This document shows positions 10,801 through 22,400 of a stretch of 64,000 bases of DNA, piece by piece (positions within the stretch are counted from its first letter, which is position 1; every line of letters starts with the position of its first letter). Below the pieces are notes generated by a model that made no database searches, was not told the DNA's origin, and worked only from the letters and a program-made list of their open reading frames with translations. The translations under genes and the position numbers were made by a program. The DNA is from Ascidia mentula (lineage: Eukaryota > Chordata > Ascidiacea > Phlebobranchia > Ascidiidae): the NCBI GenBank assembly GCA_947561715.1, contig OX387197.1, forward strand, positions 4,097,001 through 4,161,000, given 5' to 3'.

Positions 10801-13800
10801 TACCCTTTTTTATGTCACCTATATATCTCTTGACATTATTGTGCGGTTATCAGTCGTTTTACTCAGTGAAAAGATCAGACAGTCTTTAATTCTGTGTTGG
10901 TTGGTAAATATTCTTTGTTTGTCATGCAGTTACGTGAGTTATCTCAAAGAATTTGTCGCACAAAAGGAGAAAGAAGAGTATATATACCTTTCCTTGGCCC
11001 ATTTCAATTCAATTGGAAAACTCTTCAGAGTGTCAACTATACCTAAATGGTGAGTAAATAGAAGTATGGACGAACATGATAATTTTTTTGTAATATTTTG
11101 TGGGTTTATTTCTTTTATTATATATCCACTAAATCAGTAGGCACAAATCCCTTTATAGAATCGAATCATTGAATCTATGCATCCCTATGTAAAAGCTCCT
11201 GTGTGACGAACTAAGTTGCTTGAAAAAAATGAGTGTGACATGACAAGTATTGAAAAAAAAACCAAAATATTTGACTTCGACATTACCTAATGAAAATGCT
11301 GTTGTTGCTCAATTAACCCAGGTGGAGAACCTCTTTGCTTAGCTAAAGCCTATGATTTCCTACTTAGTTTAGACCTATGATACCTGCTTGTTTGGGCATT
11401 AATGTATAGGTCATTCAGGCCATGATTGACAATTTACTTTTCACGATACCCTTGTCAGTCACACAAAAGTTGACCAAAACAGCACAAATTATTTTTTTGT
11501 CAAGGACATCTTATCTTTTGACCTTCTATGGAAGCAAGCCAGTGGACTGGTTGATGTCTGATTATGTTTCTATTATGAGTTGTCATCCAGAAATGAAAGG
11601 ACCGGAATGTCAGGCAAAAATTGCAAGAATGAAACCCCAGTTTCATGTTGGTCTTTTCCAGCACATTGGTATGTTTGGGTTTTGATATTTATATATGCAT
11701 TATTATTTTTATTTCGTGCAATATGTTTGAAGTTTAGCGGACAATTGTGATTTTTTTTATTAATTTTGGTTATAAAATATCTTAAAATTCCCCCTGTTTT
11801 AATTATTTCACAACCAGTCTTTTTTAGTTTAAAAAATATTTTTTGCCTGCTATTTTAGTTTTGTTTATTTTTGTCCACACGACCACACTATTCTAATTAT
11901 AAAATTCAACCAAATATTTGCAGCAAGGTAGTCCAGGATATTAATTCTTTTGTTATTATGATACAGGGAAGAAGTCGTCGCTACCAGGAAAAACACAGTC
12001 AATCATTGATGCAAAGTTTGCACAGCAAACACCTCATACAAATCCCCATAAAAATCCCAAAGCTGAGGTAAAAACAAATAACTTACCATGCAAGTACTGT
12101 GTTTAATTGCATTGATGAAGGAAAACACAGCTGATTGTGTGCTTGCTCATAGAACAGTGTTTCTGTTTGACTTTGTCCTGTAACATTCCACTTTTCAGTT
12201 ACATCAAAATTTTTGCAGCAATTTATTAAATCAACAAACTGTTTCTAGTTGTAATCGAAAAGCAAGTAGTTATTTCACACTTCAAAAAGCATGTTTGTCA
12301 ATCTATTTGTAAAGGTTACAACCAGTTTCAAGGCTTCAGATAAATCGTCGGCTGCAGCATTGTACCTAGACAGTGGTGGCATGAATCAACACTTTTTCAC
12401 CATGGAGTCAAACGCAGATGACCATCTGACTGTGAAATTCGAAACTCCCCAAAAAATTCAAAAAATTCTTGTTAAAACGGGAAGGGATAAAACCCATCAG
12501 TAAGTTTGACATTTTCTTTAACTAAATTTGTAAAATCGTGATTCAGTGGGGATACTTTAACATAATACCTGACCTTTAGGTTGATTTTTGTTTAAGCACA
12601 GAGGTCAGTAACCTGTAGTATACAAAGAGCCAGTTAGATTCTTTTAGCTATAAACTAAAACATACTTAGGGTCATAAAAGGTTCACAGGCTTCGCAGCCA
12701 AGGCATTGCAGCCAAGCTGGATCAGCCACTTTTCCCGACAAGTCGGAGCGAGATCTGAAAAATCAAGCTCCCGGTGAGGTTTGAACTCACGACCCTGGGC
12801 TAACCAGGCCCGACGCTCTACCAACTGAGCTACAGGAGCTCAGTGGCTTCACGGGGTATATTGTGGCCAAGGTACACTGGTGCGCAAGCACACAACTTGT
12901 CAGGCGACCTTCACATGCGTAGAGGATCTCCACCACCGTAATCAGACAACGCAGAAGTAATGCCATGCTTACGAAGTAATGCCATGGCCTGGTTAGCCCA
13001 GGGTCGTGAGTTCAAACCTCACCGGGAGCTTGATTTTTCAGATCTCGCTCCGACTTGTCGGGAAAAGTGGCTGATCCAGCTTGGATGCAATGCCTTGGCT
13101 GCGAAGCCTGTGAACCTTATGATCAGAATATTAGAGCTGTGATCGCCAAATATAAAGGGCCTGCGCAGTGGGGCGATCCCGCCTTGCTATGCGTAAGCAT
13201 GGCATTACTTCTGCGTTGTCTGATTACGGTGGTGGAGATCCTCTACGCATGTGAAGGTCGCCTGACAAGTTGTGTGCTTGCGCACCAGTGTACCTTGGCC
13301 ACAATATACCCCGTGAAGCCGCTGAGCTCCTGTAGCTCAGTTAGTAGAGCGTCGGGCCTGGTTAGCTCAGGGTCGTGAGTTCAAACCTCACCGGGAGCTT
13401 GATTTTTCAGATCTCGCTCCGACTTGTCGGGAAAAGTGGCTGATCCAGCTTGGCTGCGAAGCCTGTGAACCTTATGATCAGAATATTAGAGCTGTGATCG
13501 CCAAATATAAAGTGCCTGCGCAGTGGGGCGATCCCGCCTTGCTATGCGTAAGCATGGCATTACATCTGCGTTGTAGGGTCATAAAATGGAAGTTATCAGA
13601 GATTTTTTGAAATTTTTTGCACAAAAAACAAAATAAGTGTCACTATACATTTTCAGCACGGTATTGAAACACTTGCTTGACACACAGGGAGAGCAATGCA
13701 GCAACCGAAAGTGTTAAATTATTTTTTTTCCTTATGAGCTTGCTGTTTCCATACAGGCCAACAGAGTGACGTAGAGCTTTGAGTTGCTGACTTTTGTGCT

Positions 13801-14157
13801 GGTGTTTAATATATGTGATATTGATAAAAAAAAGTCAAAAACAAGCATATTACCATGTATCTCCATATTCATGCTTAAATAGAGATCAAAAATTTTCTTT
13901 TCTGTAAACTTGTTGCATTATCTGTGTAGCTTACATCAGACTTCTCGTTACACAGGTATTGCGATGAGTGTGGAATCATTGAAATTCTTCCAAACAACTC
14001 AATGGACTACAAACCATGCAGTTATACAGCATGGCATGGTGCTTCTGTTTGCAAGTCCAACTTACTGCTGGAAGGTTTTCGCATTCGCAACAAGCGCGAA
14101 ATAAGTCAAACCATTTTTTTTAACACTCTTTTTGTGCAAACTCAATCCCCAGTATGA
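7900..14157 (+). CDS. MGAT4: alpha-1,3-mannosyl-glycoprotein 4-beta-GlcNAc transferase (GnT-IV), ten exons
   Basis: Golgi type II enzyme. The family transfers GlcNAc from UDP-GlcNAc to the alpha-1,3 mannose arm of N-glycans, starting a beta-1,4 branch. Inferred coding exons: 7900-7923, 8369-8539, 8752-8880, 9024-9238, 10465-10698, 10930-11049, 11505-11668, 11967-12067, 12315-12499 and 13956-14157. All phases agree; about 514 residues against about 535 in human MGAT4A. Order: short cytosolic MTSSSQLR, signal anchor SLVVVLCGLTLVSLVI, stem, then the catalytic domain with VVIGIPSVKRP, VVVFLAETDTEY, KHYLMLEDDV (EDD metal-site motif), LFQHIG and SSLPGKTQ. The C-terminal part (LYLDSGG, VKFETPQKIQKI, CGIIEILP) matches the lectin-like domain. 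A/B versus C subtype was not resolved. The last intron (12500-13955) holds a SINE multimer. Confidence 0.93.
12767..12839 (-). repeat. tRNA-like head of SINE (inverted unit)
   Basis: 73 nt. The acceptor stem (GCTCCTG with CGGGAGC), D arm (GCTCAGTTGGTAGAGC, an A box) and T arm (GTGAGTTCAAACCTCAC, a B box) all form. The anticodon stem closes with only four pairs around CTGGTTA, which would read GGT (Thr). The sequence is repeated within a larger unit, so I treat it as a SINE head, not a tRNA gene. Confidence 0.75.
13326..13398 (+). repeat. tRNA-like head of SINE (direct unit)
   Basis: Same tRNA-like structure as at 12767-12839 on the other strand, with small changes (TTAGTA in the D loop, TTAGCTC in the anticodon arm). 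The change weakens the anticodon stem further, as expected for a non-functional SINE copy. Confidence 0.75.
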
Positions 14158-15567
14158 TTGAACTGTCAAGTCCAACTTTATTTTTAGCTTGAGTGCATTC
14201 ATAAACTCTGTCTTTTGCAGCAAATAGTGACAAGGTTTTCAGCATAAAATCTATAATCCGACCATTGCCTCACATTGTCATGATGTTGAATGCACTGTCT
14301 GTAACCAAGTCATCTGTAGCAGGTTTACCTTACCCCATGATCAATGTATTACTATCAGCAATCGTATTATCACTTGAATCATAAATCAAGTATTTTGTAC
14401 CATGACAAATATTTGTACTGGTTTTGTAGAGTTTCCAAGACTATGGCCATTTCAACAACACCATTTCTTTCTTGCCAATACATTGTATTTGCCCAGACAT
14501 CACTACCATGTACACATTCCTCACTTGAATAGATAATTACACAGAAAAACTCCCTAAGAACAATTCATAATCCAGTGTTGACATACAATAGGTTTATTCT
14601 TGTGAGATTAAATTAGTTTCCACCCTAGTGTTGTTTAATTTCAAAAACCTGTTTGTATCTCTCTAGTAGATTTTCCTCCACAAATTATGTGCTACCTTCC
14701 TATGGCTGTATGCTATTTGTTATTGACTTAGTAGAATTACTTTTTTATGTGTTTTACTAAACTTTGTCAAAGAGAGGAATTGTGTTTTCCAGCATAAAAC
14801 TAAGAGTCATTTTGGATTTTCTTCAAACTTTACCAGGAATATCATGTTCAAGTTGTAAACGTAAAATTAAAAGACCCCAAAAATTGTGAGTTGGCCAAAA
14901 TTACACAAATGTTGCTAATATTATCTCTTATATATTCCTAGATGCCATTCATGACAATTTTTTTTTTTTGCTCTTACAGTCTGCAGAAGTAATTTTAGAA
15001 AAACTTTGCAATAAATGAAGAGTGCTTTATATTACAGTGTATATTGCCCACTATTTACCATGTGTTGCACAACATTCTGTGGTGTTTCTTCAACTAAGTT
15101 TTTTTTACTTGGGTGTAAATGTGTTTCTTTGGGATACTTCAGTCACAAAACTGTTGTTGCTACTTTGCAAGTGCTCTGTTTTTCTTCAGCATCACAAAAA
15201 ACTGCTCTATATTGCGTATAAATCAATTCCTTGCTGCAGACTTTTTTGCTGTGCTACATTTACAGTGCAGTGTGGCAAAAATAAAATGAGTTGAACACAG
15301 TGCAGTGATATGAAGGTGAAATAACATCAAATAAACTAATGAGACAAAAGGCATGACAATAAAAGTTAAAGACATGTGGGAAATTGGAAATGATTACATC
15401 CGACTACAACTTTAGGCAGACACAATTTACAAAGAACTGCCAAAAAACAAATAATAGTAGTTGTTAAACAAGATACAATTGAACAATGATAATAAAAACA
15501 GTGTTGAATCATAGGATACTGCATTCCGTCTAATAAAAACACAATAAATTGCATGTTGGTGGGAGAA
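14158..15567. other. convergent intergenic, MGAT4 3' end to LRR gene 3' end
   Basis: AT-rich DNA between two genes that face each other. AATAAA hexamers on the plus strand near 15010 and 15284 could serve MGAT4 but are far from its stop. No other gene or repeat is recognised. Confidence 0.5.
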
Positions 15568-18250
15568 CTATTGAACAGAACAGTTCATATTGTCAGGATA
15601 CAATTCTGGATGGTCGTCCGTGGTTAATGGAATACCGTCAAGGTGTTTAAGCTGGGGAAACCTCGCAAATACCCTGGAAATTATTACAACAACAGTAAAA
15701 TTTAACGCAATAGAATGGTCGTGGCTTAATTTAAATGCTTGTTTGTTTGTTGAAACCATTTTTGGTTGCAGTTACACAAATTATTGTTTGTTTAAAGTTG
15801 GTAATGCTGGATTCAAAACTATACCTATGGTCTTCAACTTAGCAATGGAAAGCAGTCTGAAACCTTTTCACACAAAATACATAAGTGAGCTGCAGACAGT
15901 GCTACCCTTTTTAACTCAATATGCCTATCAGTGCAGCATTGGTGACTTTGGCTTGTACAAAATTATTGTTGATAGAAATTTTACTGTGGCTTAAAACTAC
16001 AAGTTGGCTTAACTACAGACACCAATCTTGGCAGAATAGTATCTGTTACTATTGTAACTCTATACAATAACAGTTCTATTGAGTGTGAGTGCCATACTTG
16101 TCCTACCTGCTTCTGTAGTCTTTTGTGAATTGGATTGGATTAAGTGAAAGATCGAGAGATTTCAGGTTTTTGAATCGTTCACATCCTGTTAGGTCAGAAA
16201 TGTTGTTTTCAGCAAGGTTTAAATGCAGTAAACCAGGGGCAGATGGTAGATTCTGCATAATTTCAAAGGTTTAGTGAAACAGCCCTAAATTTGAGTTTTT
16301 TACAACTTGAATTAAAAATAATAAAAATGATTGGATAAAATTGTGACTTGCATATACTATAAAAAAAAATAGCAAAACGTATATTGCATTTAATTTATCA
16401 ATTTTGTAAATCCTGTATTGTTCATTCTATATTTTTATGGAAACAACAAATTCTTAGCATTTATATAATAAAAGTTGTACATTCCATGCTTTGCACTAAT
16501 TAGACAAATGTTGGGTCTATTCCCACCTTAAATGACTTGAAGTGGTTTTTCATAAGATTGAGCATGTGACAAGCTGGCAAATTTATGTTGCTCAAGTTTG
16601 CCAAAGCATTTTCCACCAGGTGGAGCTGAACACACGACTGCAGGGAACCCAGAACTCTTTTGAAATTTCTCACTTGATAATCGTGGCCCAGGACCTGGTA
16701 CGAAAAATTAACAATCTGCAAAATAAAAATAAGCTTTCTTGGGTTCGTTACTATGTTTCTTTTGTAACAAACAAGTACAATATATGTAACAATATACTGG
16801 TGGAACCCCCTAAATCCACAAATTTACAATACAATGAACATTATAACGTGGTTTCTGACCTTTGCTTCTTTCCAATTTTCTTTTTCATTTTTGTAGTCAT
16901 GTCTGATCTTTGGTTTTCCTCTGCGTTGACCAAGTTCAGGATCACTATCACTGCTACTACTGCTGCTGCTACTGCTGCTACTACTGGAAACATCTGGACC
17001 TGTAGCAGAAATGTATATACACAATTTATTTCATGTCAAAAGCCTTTTGAATAACACAAACACATGAGACACTTAAAATTGACGAGAACAGACCAGCTTA
17101 GAAATTAAAAGTGGTTTTCAGGAAGCTAACTGTAAAAAGTGTTAAAACACTCGGTGTCAGCGCCAGTGGTTTTTTGAAAGTAAAGTAGTACAAACAGGTC
17201 TAACCACTTGCAGTTAATTCATACTTTTATTATTTTTTAGTTAATGCTTGAAACCCGAATATTTTTATAGTTTTTATTAATTTTTATTTATTTTTAGCTT
17301 GCGTAACCTTTTTGCGTTAGATTCTTGACCTTTTCCTTTCTGTTTTTCCTTTTTGGCAGTTTTGGTAAATGGAGAAACTGATGATGCCGTTTTAGGCGAA
17401 ATATATTTTTCTCTCAATAAATCGATCTGAGCTGTCTACAGATCGCTGTTTTGGGATTTTAATACATTATTATTGATACGTGTGCGATCGACAGCCTGCC
17501 AGGGGCCTTTGGTTTTTTGATCCAGTTTTGATTTACTAATCACATTGGAAGTGTTAAAACATGTTGAAATTTAGGCGGGAAAAAGAGAGGAAAAAGCTGT
17601 GAATGTTATTTATGTACCAGATTACAAACTTGCTACTGTTTTGAATCTCCAAAAAGTATTAAAGTACTTTTTTGAAGAAATACATGTCAAGGGTAGGCTA
17701 TATGCCAGATAGAAAAAAATGTCAGATAAATCCTCCACGCACTTTTATAAAAATTTACTGATAATTTGCCCAAAAACATTTGATAATGCACTAACATATG
17801 AACGTTGTGATTGTCTGCACAATTAACGATCACTGAAGAAAATCCTCTGCGCAAAAAACAAACTTTCCAATCTGGGCTATATGTATAGGTATGGAAAAAA
17901 CAAATGTAAAGCAATTGAAACACCATATCATTTAAAATAAGTTAGCTTTAAACATTGTACGGGTAACATACACCTGTGTTTAAGAAATATTTACAAATAA
18001 ACAGTGTCGGCACCTTTTCTAATCCGCGGAGACTTCAATTCATTTCCTTTGATTTTGTTTTTGGGAAGTTGATGCCACAGTGCATGTTTGTACGAGTCAC
18101 CAGGTAACTGCAAAAAGGTTTTCAACAAACTAAATGCCATAAAACAGCTGCTGTTTTGAAAATGCAGAAACAAACCTGATTTGGAAGGATATATGGAGAA
18201 CTGTCTTTTGGTTGCGTAACGACCAACACTGGTACGTTGCTTTGTGCCAT
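15568..18250 (-). CDS. small intracellular leucine-rich repeat protein, about seven exons
   Basis: Family not recognised beyond LRR. Exons, read 5' to 3' on the minus strand: 18250-18176, 18107-17995, about 17412-17330, 16999-16860, 16715-16527, 16252-16107 and 15673-15568. Phases agree for all junctions from exon 3 onward; the exon 3 start is the weak point (it could begin nearer 17438). The product is about 260 residues. ATG 18250 gives MAQSNVPVLVV. A Lys-rich segment is followed by a poly-Ser run (exon 4) and DSDPEL. Then come LRRs (VQLHLVENALANLSNI; LLHLNLAENNISDL; LKSLDLSLNPI) and a C-terminal cap FPQLKHLDGIPL. There is no signal peptide or membrane span. The LRR plus LDG cap is typical of cytosolic or ciliary LRR proteins; head-to-head placement with DLEC1 is compatible with a ciliary role, but that is inference. 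Confidence 0.75.
16951..16985. repeat. CTG/CTA trinucleotide repeat coding poly-Ser
   Basis: Run of CTG and CTA triplets. Read on the minus strand it is AGC/AGT serine codons inside exon 4 of the LRR gene, giving 13-14 serines before DSDPEL. Being a coding microsatellite, it may vary in length. Confidence 0.85.
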
Positions 18251-19444
18251 ATTTTGTTCTACAAAATGATCATAAACATCCACTCAAAAACCTCACTATG
18301 TTTGCATGCAACAAAGCACAGTAGACGTTGAATCAGATGAAAATAAATAAATCCACTTATTTGTTTATACAGCACTTCTAATTCCCAAAAAAACAAAAAC
18401 TCGCGTGCTTGGTCGATATAGCAACAACTACGCCCCTTGGTGGCTAAACAAATAAACATACATAAACTTATAGAAATCTGATTCGGCTTAGGTTTCACAA
18501 AGAAAAAAAATTGAAGTGATAGAACATCAAGCATATGAATAACGAAAAATTATGTTTAATTCGTTGAATACTGCTCAACTTCTGCACTCTTCTGGCAAAT
18601 TTTATTGTATCGACGTTTCGGCTGTTATTCAGCAGCCTTCATCAGGAGGTATGAAATACGAATCAAGCAATGGACAATGTTGTGGTACAATAACAAATAA
18701 AAAACGCTACAATAGAAAAGAAGAAGTGGAAAACGACAAGGAAGGGCGAACACACCTGCACTACAATTATCAGTAACAACACGGATTATCGTGGTTTTTG
18801 GATCGCGCGAGGTTTAGCGGCAGAATTTCCAAGCAGGTGTCGATCGTACCAACAAAACATGTCTGGCAGCGTCAGTAACAATTTATTTAAAAAATTAAGT
18901 TTGTTTATTTGGTTTTTAAAACGGAATGTGCCAATACCAGCTTTCGCAAATTTACTTTGACTTACGCAAACTATTAAATAATCTCAATTTATAATTTCTG
19001 CTAATGTTGAAAAAATATTACAGGTATTTTTAAAAATTCACAAACCATCCTAAAGCACAGTTTAAAAGTTTTTAAACTTTTTTTTTTCGAATTTTCGGGC
19101 AGCATTCAAGCGTATAAATATGGTCTCCAATATCAACTAAGGAAGCTACGTTCGTTTGTTGCCTGTTGCGTAACGTAAGTTTTTCCAGGCAAACTTGAGA
19201 AAAAGAAGCTGACCCCAGACTATTTGCAGCTGGTTTCAATATTTGTTTTTCTGCAAATTTTATTACCTTTTGTGTTTGATGTTTTGTAACATTCCAGAAT
19301 ATTGCAGGATGGTGTTACAGCTGTGGGTTTGTTGAGCATTATCAAAAAGTTGTGCCTTTGTTACTTTTGCGTAAAGCAAGTTGTTTCTAGCATATTTTTT
19401 TAGCTTTTCGAAATCGGGTAGGTTGTAGCATTACTAGGACAACC
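18251..19444. other. head-to-head intergenic with a retroelement relic
   Basis: 1.2 kb separating the divergent LRR gene and DLEC1, so it should hold both promoters. At 18610-18648 it contains CGACGTTTCGGCTG and CAGCAGCCTTCATCAGGA, the same signature as at 6851-6893, marking a Penelope-like or related retroelement end. I found no convincing RFX X-box. Confidence 0.5.
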
Positions 19445-22400
19445 ATGGAAATGTCCACATCTGAAATTATGCCACCTGGCACACCAAAAAGGTTGTCACC
19501 AGATCCATCACAACATGAACCACCAATGTACATTCCTAGACCATCATCTGACAGAGCACAGGCAAGTGGTTCATGAAATGAAAGTTGTTACACACATGTG
19601 TAATTTCGTAAAATACAGAAGTATAAATGTAGTTAGCATATAGTTTGTGGTCAGTTTCTGTTAACACAACACAAAGAAATAAAATGTTGAAAATAAGAAA
19701 TAATTTGTAATGTTTCTTGTGTGTATGATGTTTATTAAAAGAGCAATGATCAAGCATTATCTACAGTGGTGGTTTAGATTGACATCACACAAAACTAGAA
19801 GTCACTCTTTATATTAAATATTACATGCATCTCTTTATTAGCTTTTTGATATCCCTACATAGAATTAGTCAACATTGCCAACTCAATTGAAATATTGTGG
19901 GCACATATAAATCGGTTTTGAATAAGTTTTTATGGATTTAATTTAAACCTAAATATTTTCTTATTTCTAGGATGTATCCCACATATTAGCAAGTGTGTTC
20001 AAGGACCTTTACACACGCGATGTTATGTCAAAGGACACGGTGACCAACTTAACACGCTCAAGTGAGGGTAGCACCAAGTTTCATAAGAAATGCATGGGAG
20101 AGCTTGCCAAGGTGAAACCCTCTTTCATTTTATCTAACATGTACTTTATGCATAAATTGCTCTCCTGTTAGGTTCATGCTGACCACCAAAAGAAACTACA
20201 GGAGTATAATATGATTGAGAAACATATTATACAGGTAAAAATTTCGGACTATTGATATATTTATTGATATACAATACATTCCGACATTTTTAAATGTTGC
20301 ATTGGATATCTTGCCTTTGCTTTAATAATATTTTGTCCTATTCTAGACTTAGTGATTTTGTCTTCCAGGCTGCTGCATTAAAATTATTCATGGTGCTAGA
20401 TTTTCTGATTTTAGGCTCGTGCAAATGCTGTTACTGCAGATGAAAAAGCTTTAAATCATGTTGCTGGCGATATGGGAAGTGTAACATACGAAAAACTTGG
20501 CCTACCCCCGGGTATTTATAACCTAAATGTTTTTTAACCCATTAATGAATCATTTTAGTCAGCTAGTTGGACTTTTTTGTGTCTAACTGTACTGGATACA
20601 AACTTGGTACATATTTCAATCAGGCCTTCATTTTTATACAGGGATAGAAAAGATTATCTTTATGTGGTCGCTGTACTTTGATTTTGTCGAAGGAATCAAC
20701 AACATTGCATTTGTTTTGTCTGGGGCAAATATGTTTTCTAATATTTTTCGTTTCTTTTTTAGTTCAATCACATTTCCGGTGGTGTTTGGAGGAAGAAAAA
20801 CTTAAGCAATACAAACTAATTGTTCCAAGTGACATTTTCACTGATGAACGACACTTGCTTGATGGCCCAAAAAGTTAGTTATACTGGAATAAATTGTGTT
20901 TTCCACCACACTTAGCTGTAAGCATCAATAAACATTTTCGGGTGCTTCACTTGGCAAGCTTTGTGGTTTATCGGCACCCATGCCATTCTATTACTTGTGT
21001 GTATTGTTGATGTGTTGATATTCTTTTTTCACGAAATACACATGTTTTGATTGTAGAACCACATACACCTCACTTCTCCGTGCCAACCGTGTCATCTTCT
21101 TTACACTTCTCGAAAGAAAAGATGGATGATGGGTACGTCGATGACCTTGAAACTCTAAAGGTAAAGATTTAAATAAAACTTTTTTTGCCACTGTGGTTAG
21201 ACTAGATTATTACTATCTCTTGTCAAGTCTGATTGCAACTCGTTGTTGTGTGTTTTTTTAATAACATTTTATATTTTTTTTTGCCCACCTTCTGAGTACT
21301 TGTCAAGCAATAGGTATAGTGCCATCTTTTTGACAAAACCATTTTAAAATCAAACTTTAGTAGCACTTGTTTAAACACAATCAATTGTTTTTGTAAATTC
21401 TCAGAATCAGTCATATTTTATTTCATTATTTGTTCTATATAACTATTTATTCAAATCGTGCTAAACTTCCAGCAACAAAACCTTGCATTAATCCTAATCA
21501 ACACTTAAACGCAGTTCCGTATCCGCTATACTAGCAAAACACACTGTGATTTTAACTGTTTTAACGATAATGTTACTCAAACTCCGCAGTGCAGAGATTT
21601 TATTAAAATTTATAACCATGAAAACAAACTTGTCTACCCTAGGAAGTGGAATTTGTCGTGGAAGACGACGAACGATCTTTTACCACCCTGTCGAGCGACT
21701 CCGCCGACCTGACCAGCGTCCCGCCCAAAAGTTCGATCGCCCCTAAAGTTCAACATCAAAGTGCGAAGAACAGATGGCGGGAAAATATGAAACACGAGAC
21801 GCGGATTGAAGATAGAGCTTTGCTGGCCAGGCTCGATGAAAGGTGTGTGATAATTTTCTCTGTGTCACGTTGATCAGATATTTATTGCATATTTTGATTG
21901 GCTTTTGATGCATACTTTGCTCTAACCTTATTGCATATTTTGCAGTTTTGTAATTATGATGAAAATAGCTCGTTGTCAGAACGAAATTCTAACAATTAAC
22001 TATCCGATTTTGTTAGATTTGACAGATACATTATCACATAGCAAATATTGAAACACAAGTTTTGCTTCAGACACAATTTCCTCAAGAATCCAAGGTATTT
22101 ACCTCTAAGTGAAGCAAAAGCATCCAGACTCCTCACCAAAGAACAACCGAAAAAGATGGTTCTGAAAGCGGGCAGAGAAGTTGTGCAGGAAATGTATGTT
22201 GTATTTTTTTAGAATCGCACAACTTTTTATATTGTAATCATAGACAATTATATGCAACGATATTAACTATAAACCGAAATTTTATTGCGGGATTGTGTTA
22301 TGCGAAACCCCAGAAAAAACATGTATTTTTGCTTCTATGCCTTGTCTATAATATTTCGAAAATATATAGTCTAGCGGTTAGTGCGTATGGGTTCGTATAT

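Larger units (their letters stand above)
12680..13573. mobile_element. tRNA-derived SINE multimer with an inverted unit, in MGAT4 intron 9
   Basis: Three related units. The leftmost is inverted (tRNA-like part on the minus strand at 12767-12839). The second is truncated and starts inside its tRNA-like part near 12987. The third is full length (tRNA-like part 13326-13398). Each tRNA-like part is followed by the same body: CTTGATTTTTCAGATCTCGC, then the GAAAAGTGGCTGATCC region, then the TGCGAAGCCTGTGAACC region. A 13-bp sequence, TAGGGTCATAAAA, occurs at both ends (12667-12679 and 13574-13586) and is a candidate target duplication. The left copy partly resembles internal element sequence, so this needs caution. 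Confidence 0.8.

Noticed and set aside
12767..13398. Functional tRNA-Thr genes
   Set aside because: The anticodon stem is defective, two orientations occur side by side, and each is followed by the same long body. They are SINE heads.
13910..14104. Alternative frame for the last MGAT4 exon
   Set aside because: It starts before the acceptor at 13955. The frame from 13956 matches the exon 9 phase and gives CGIIEILP, as in the family.
19150..19190. RFX X-box in the DLEC1 upstream region (GTTGCC with GTAAC)
   Set aside because: The half-sites have the wrong spacing and the second half does not fit the consensus.
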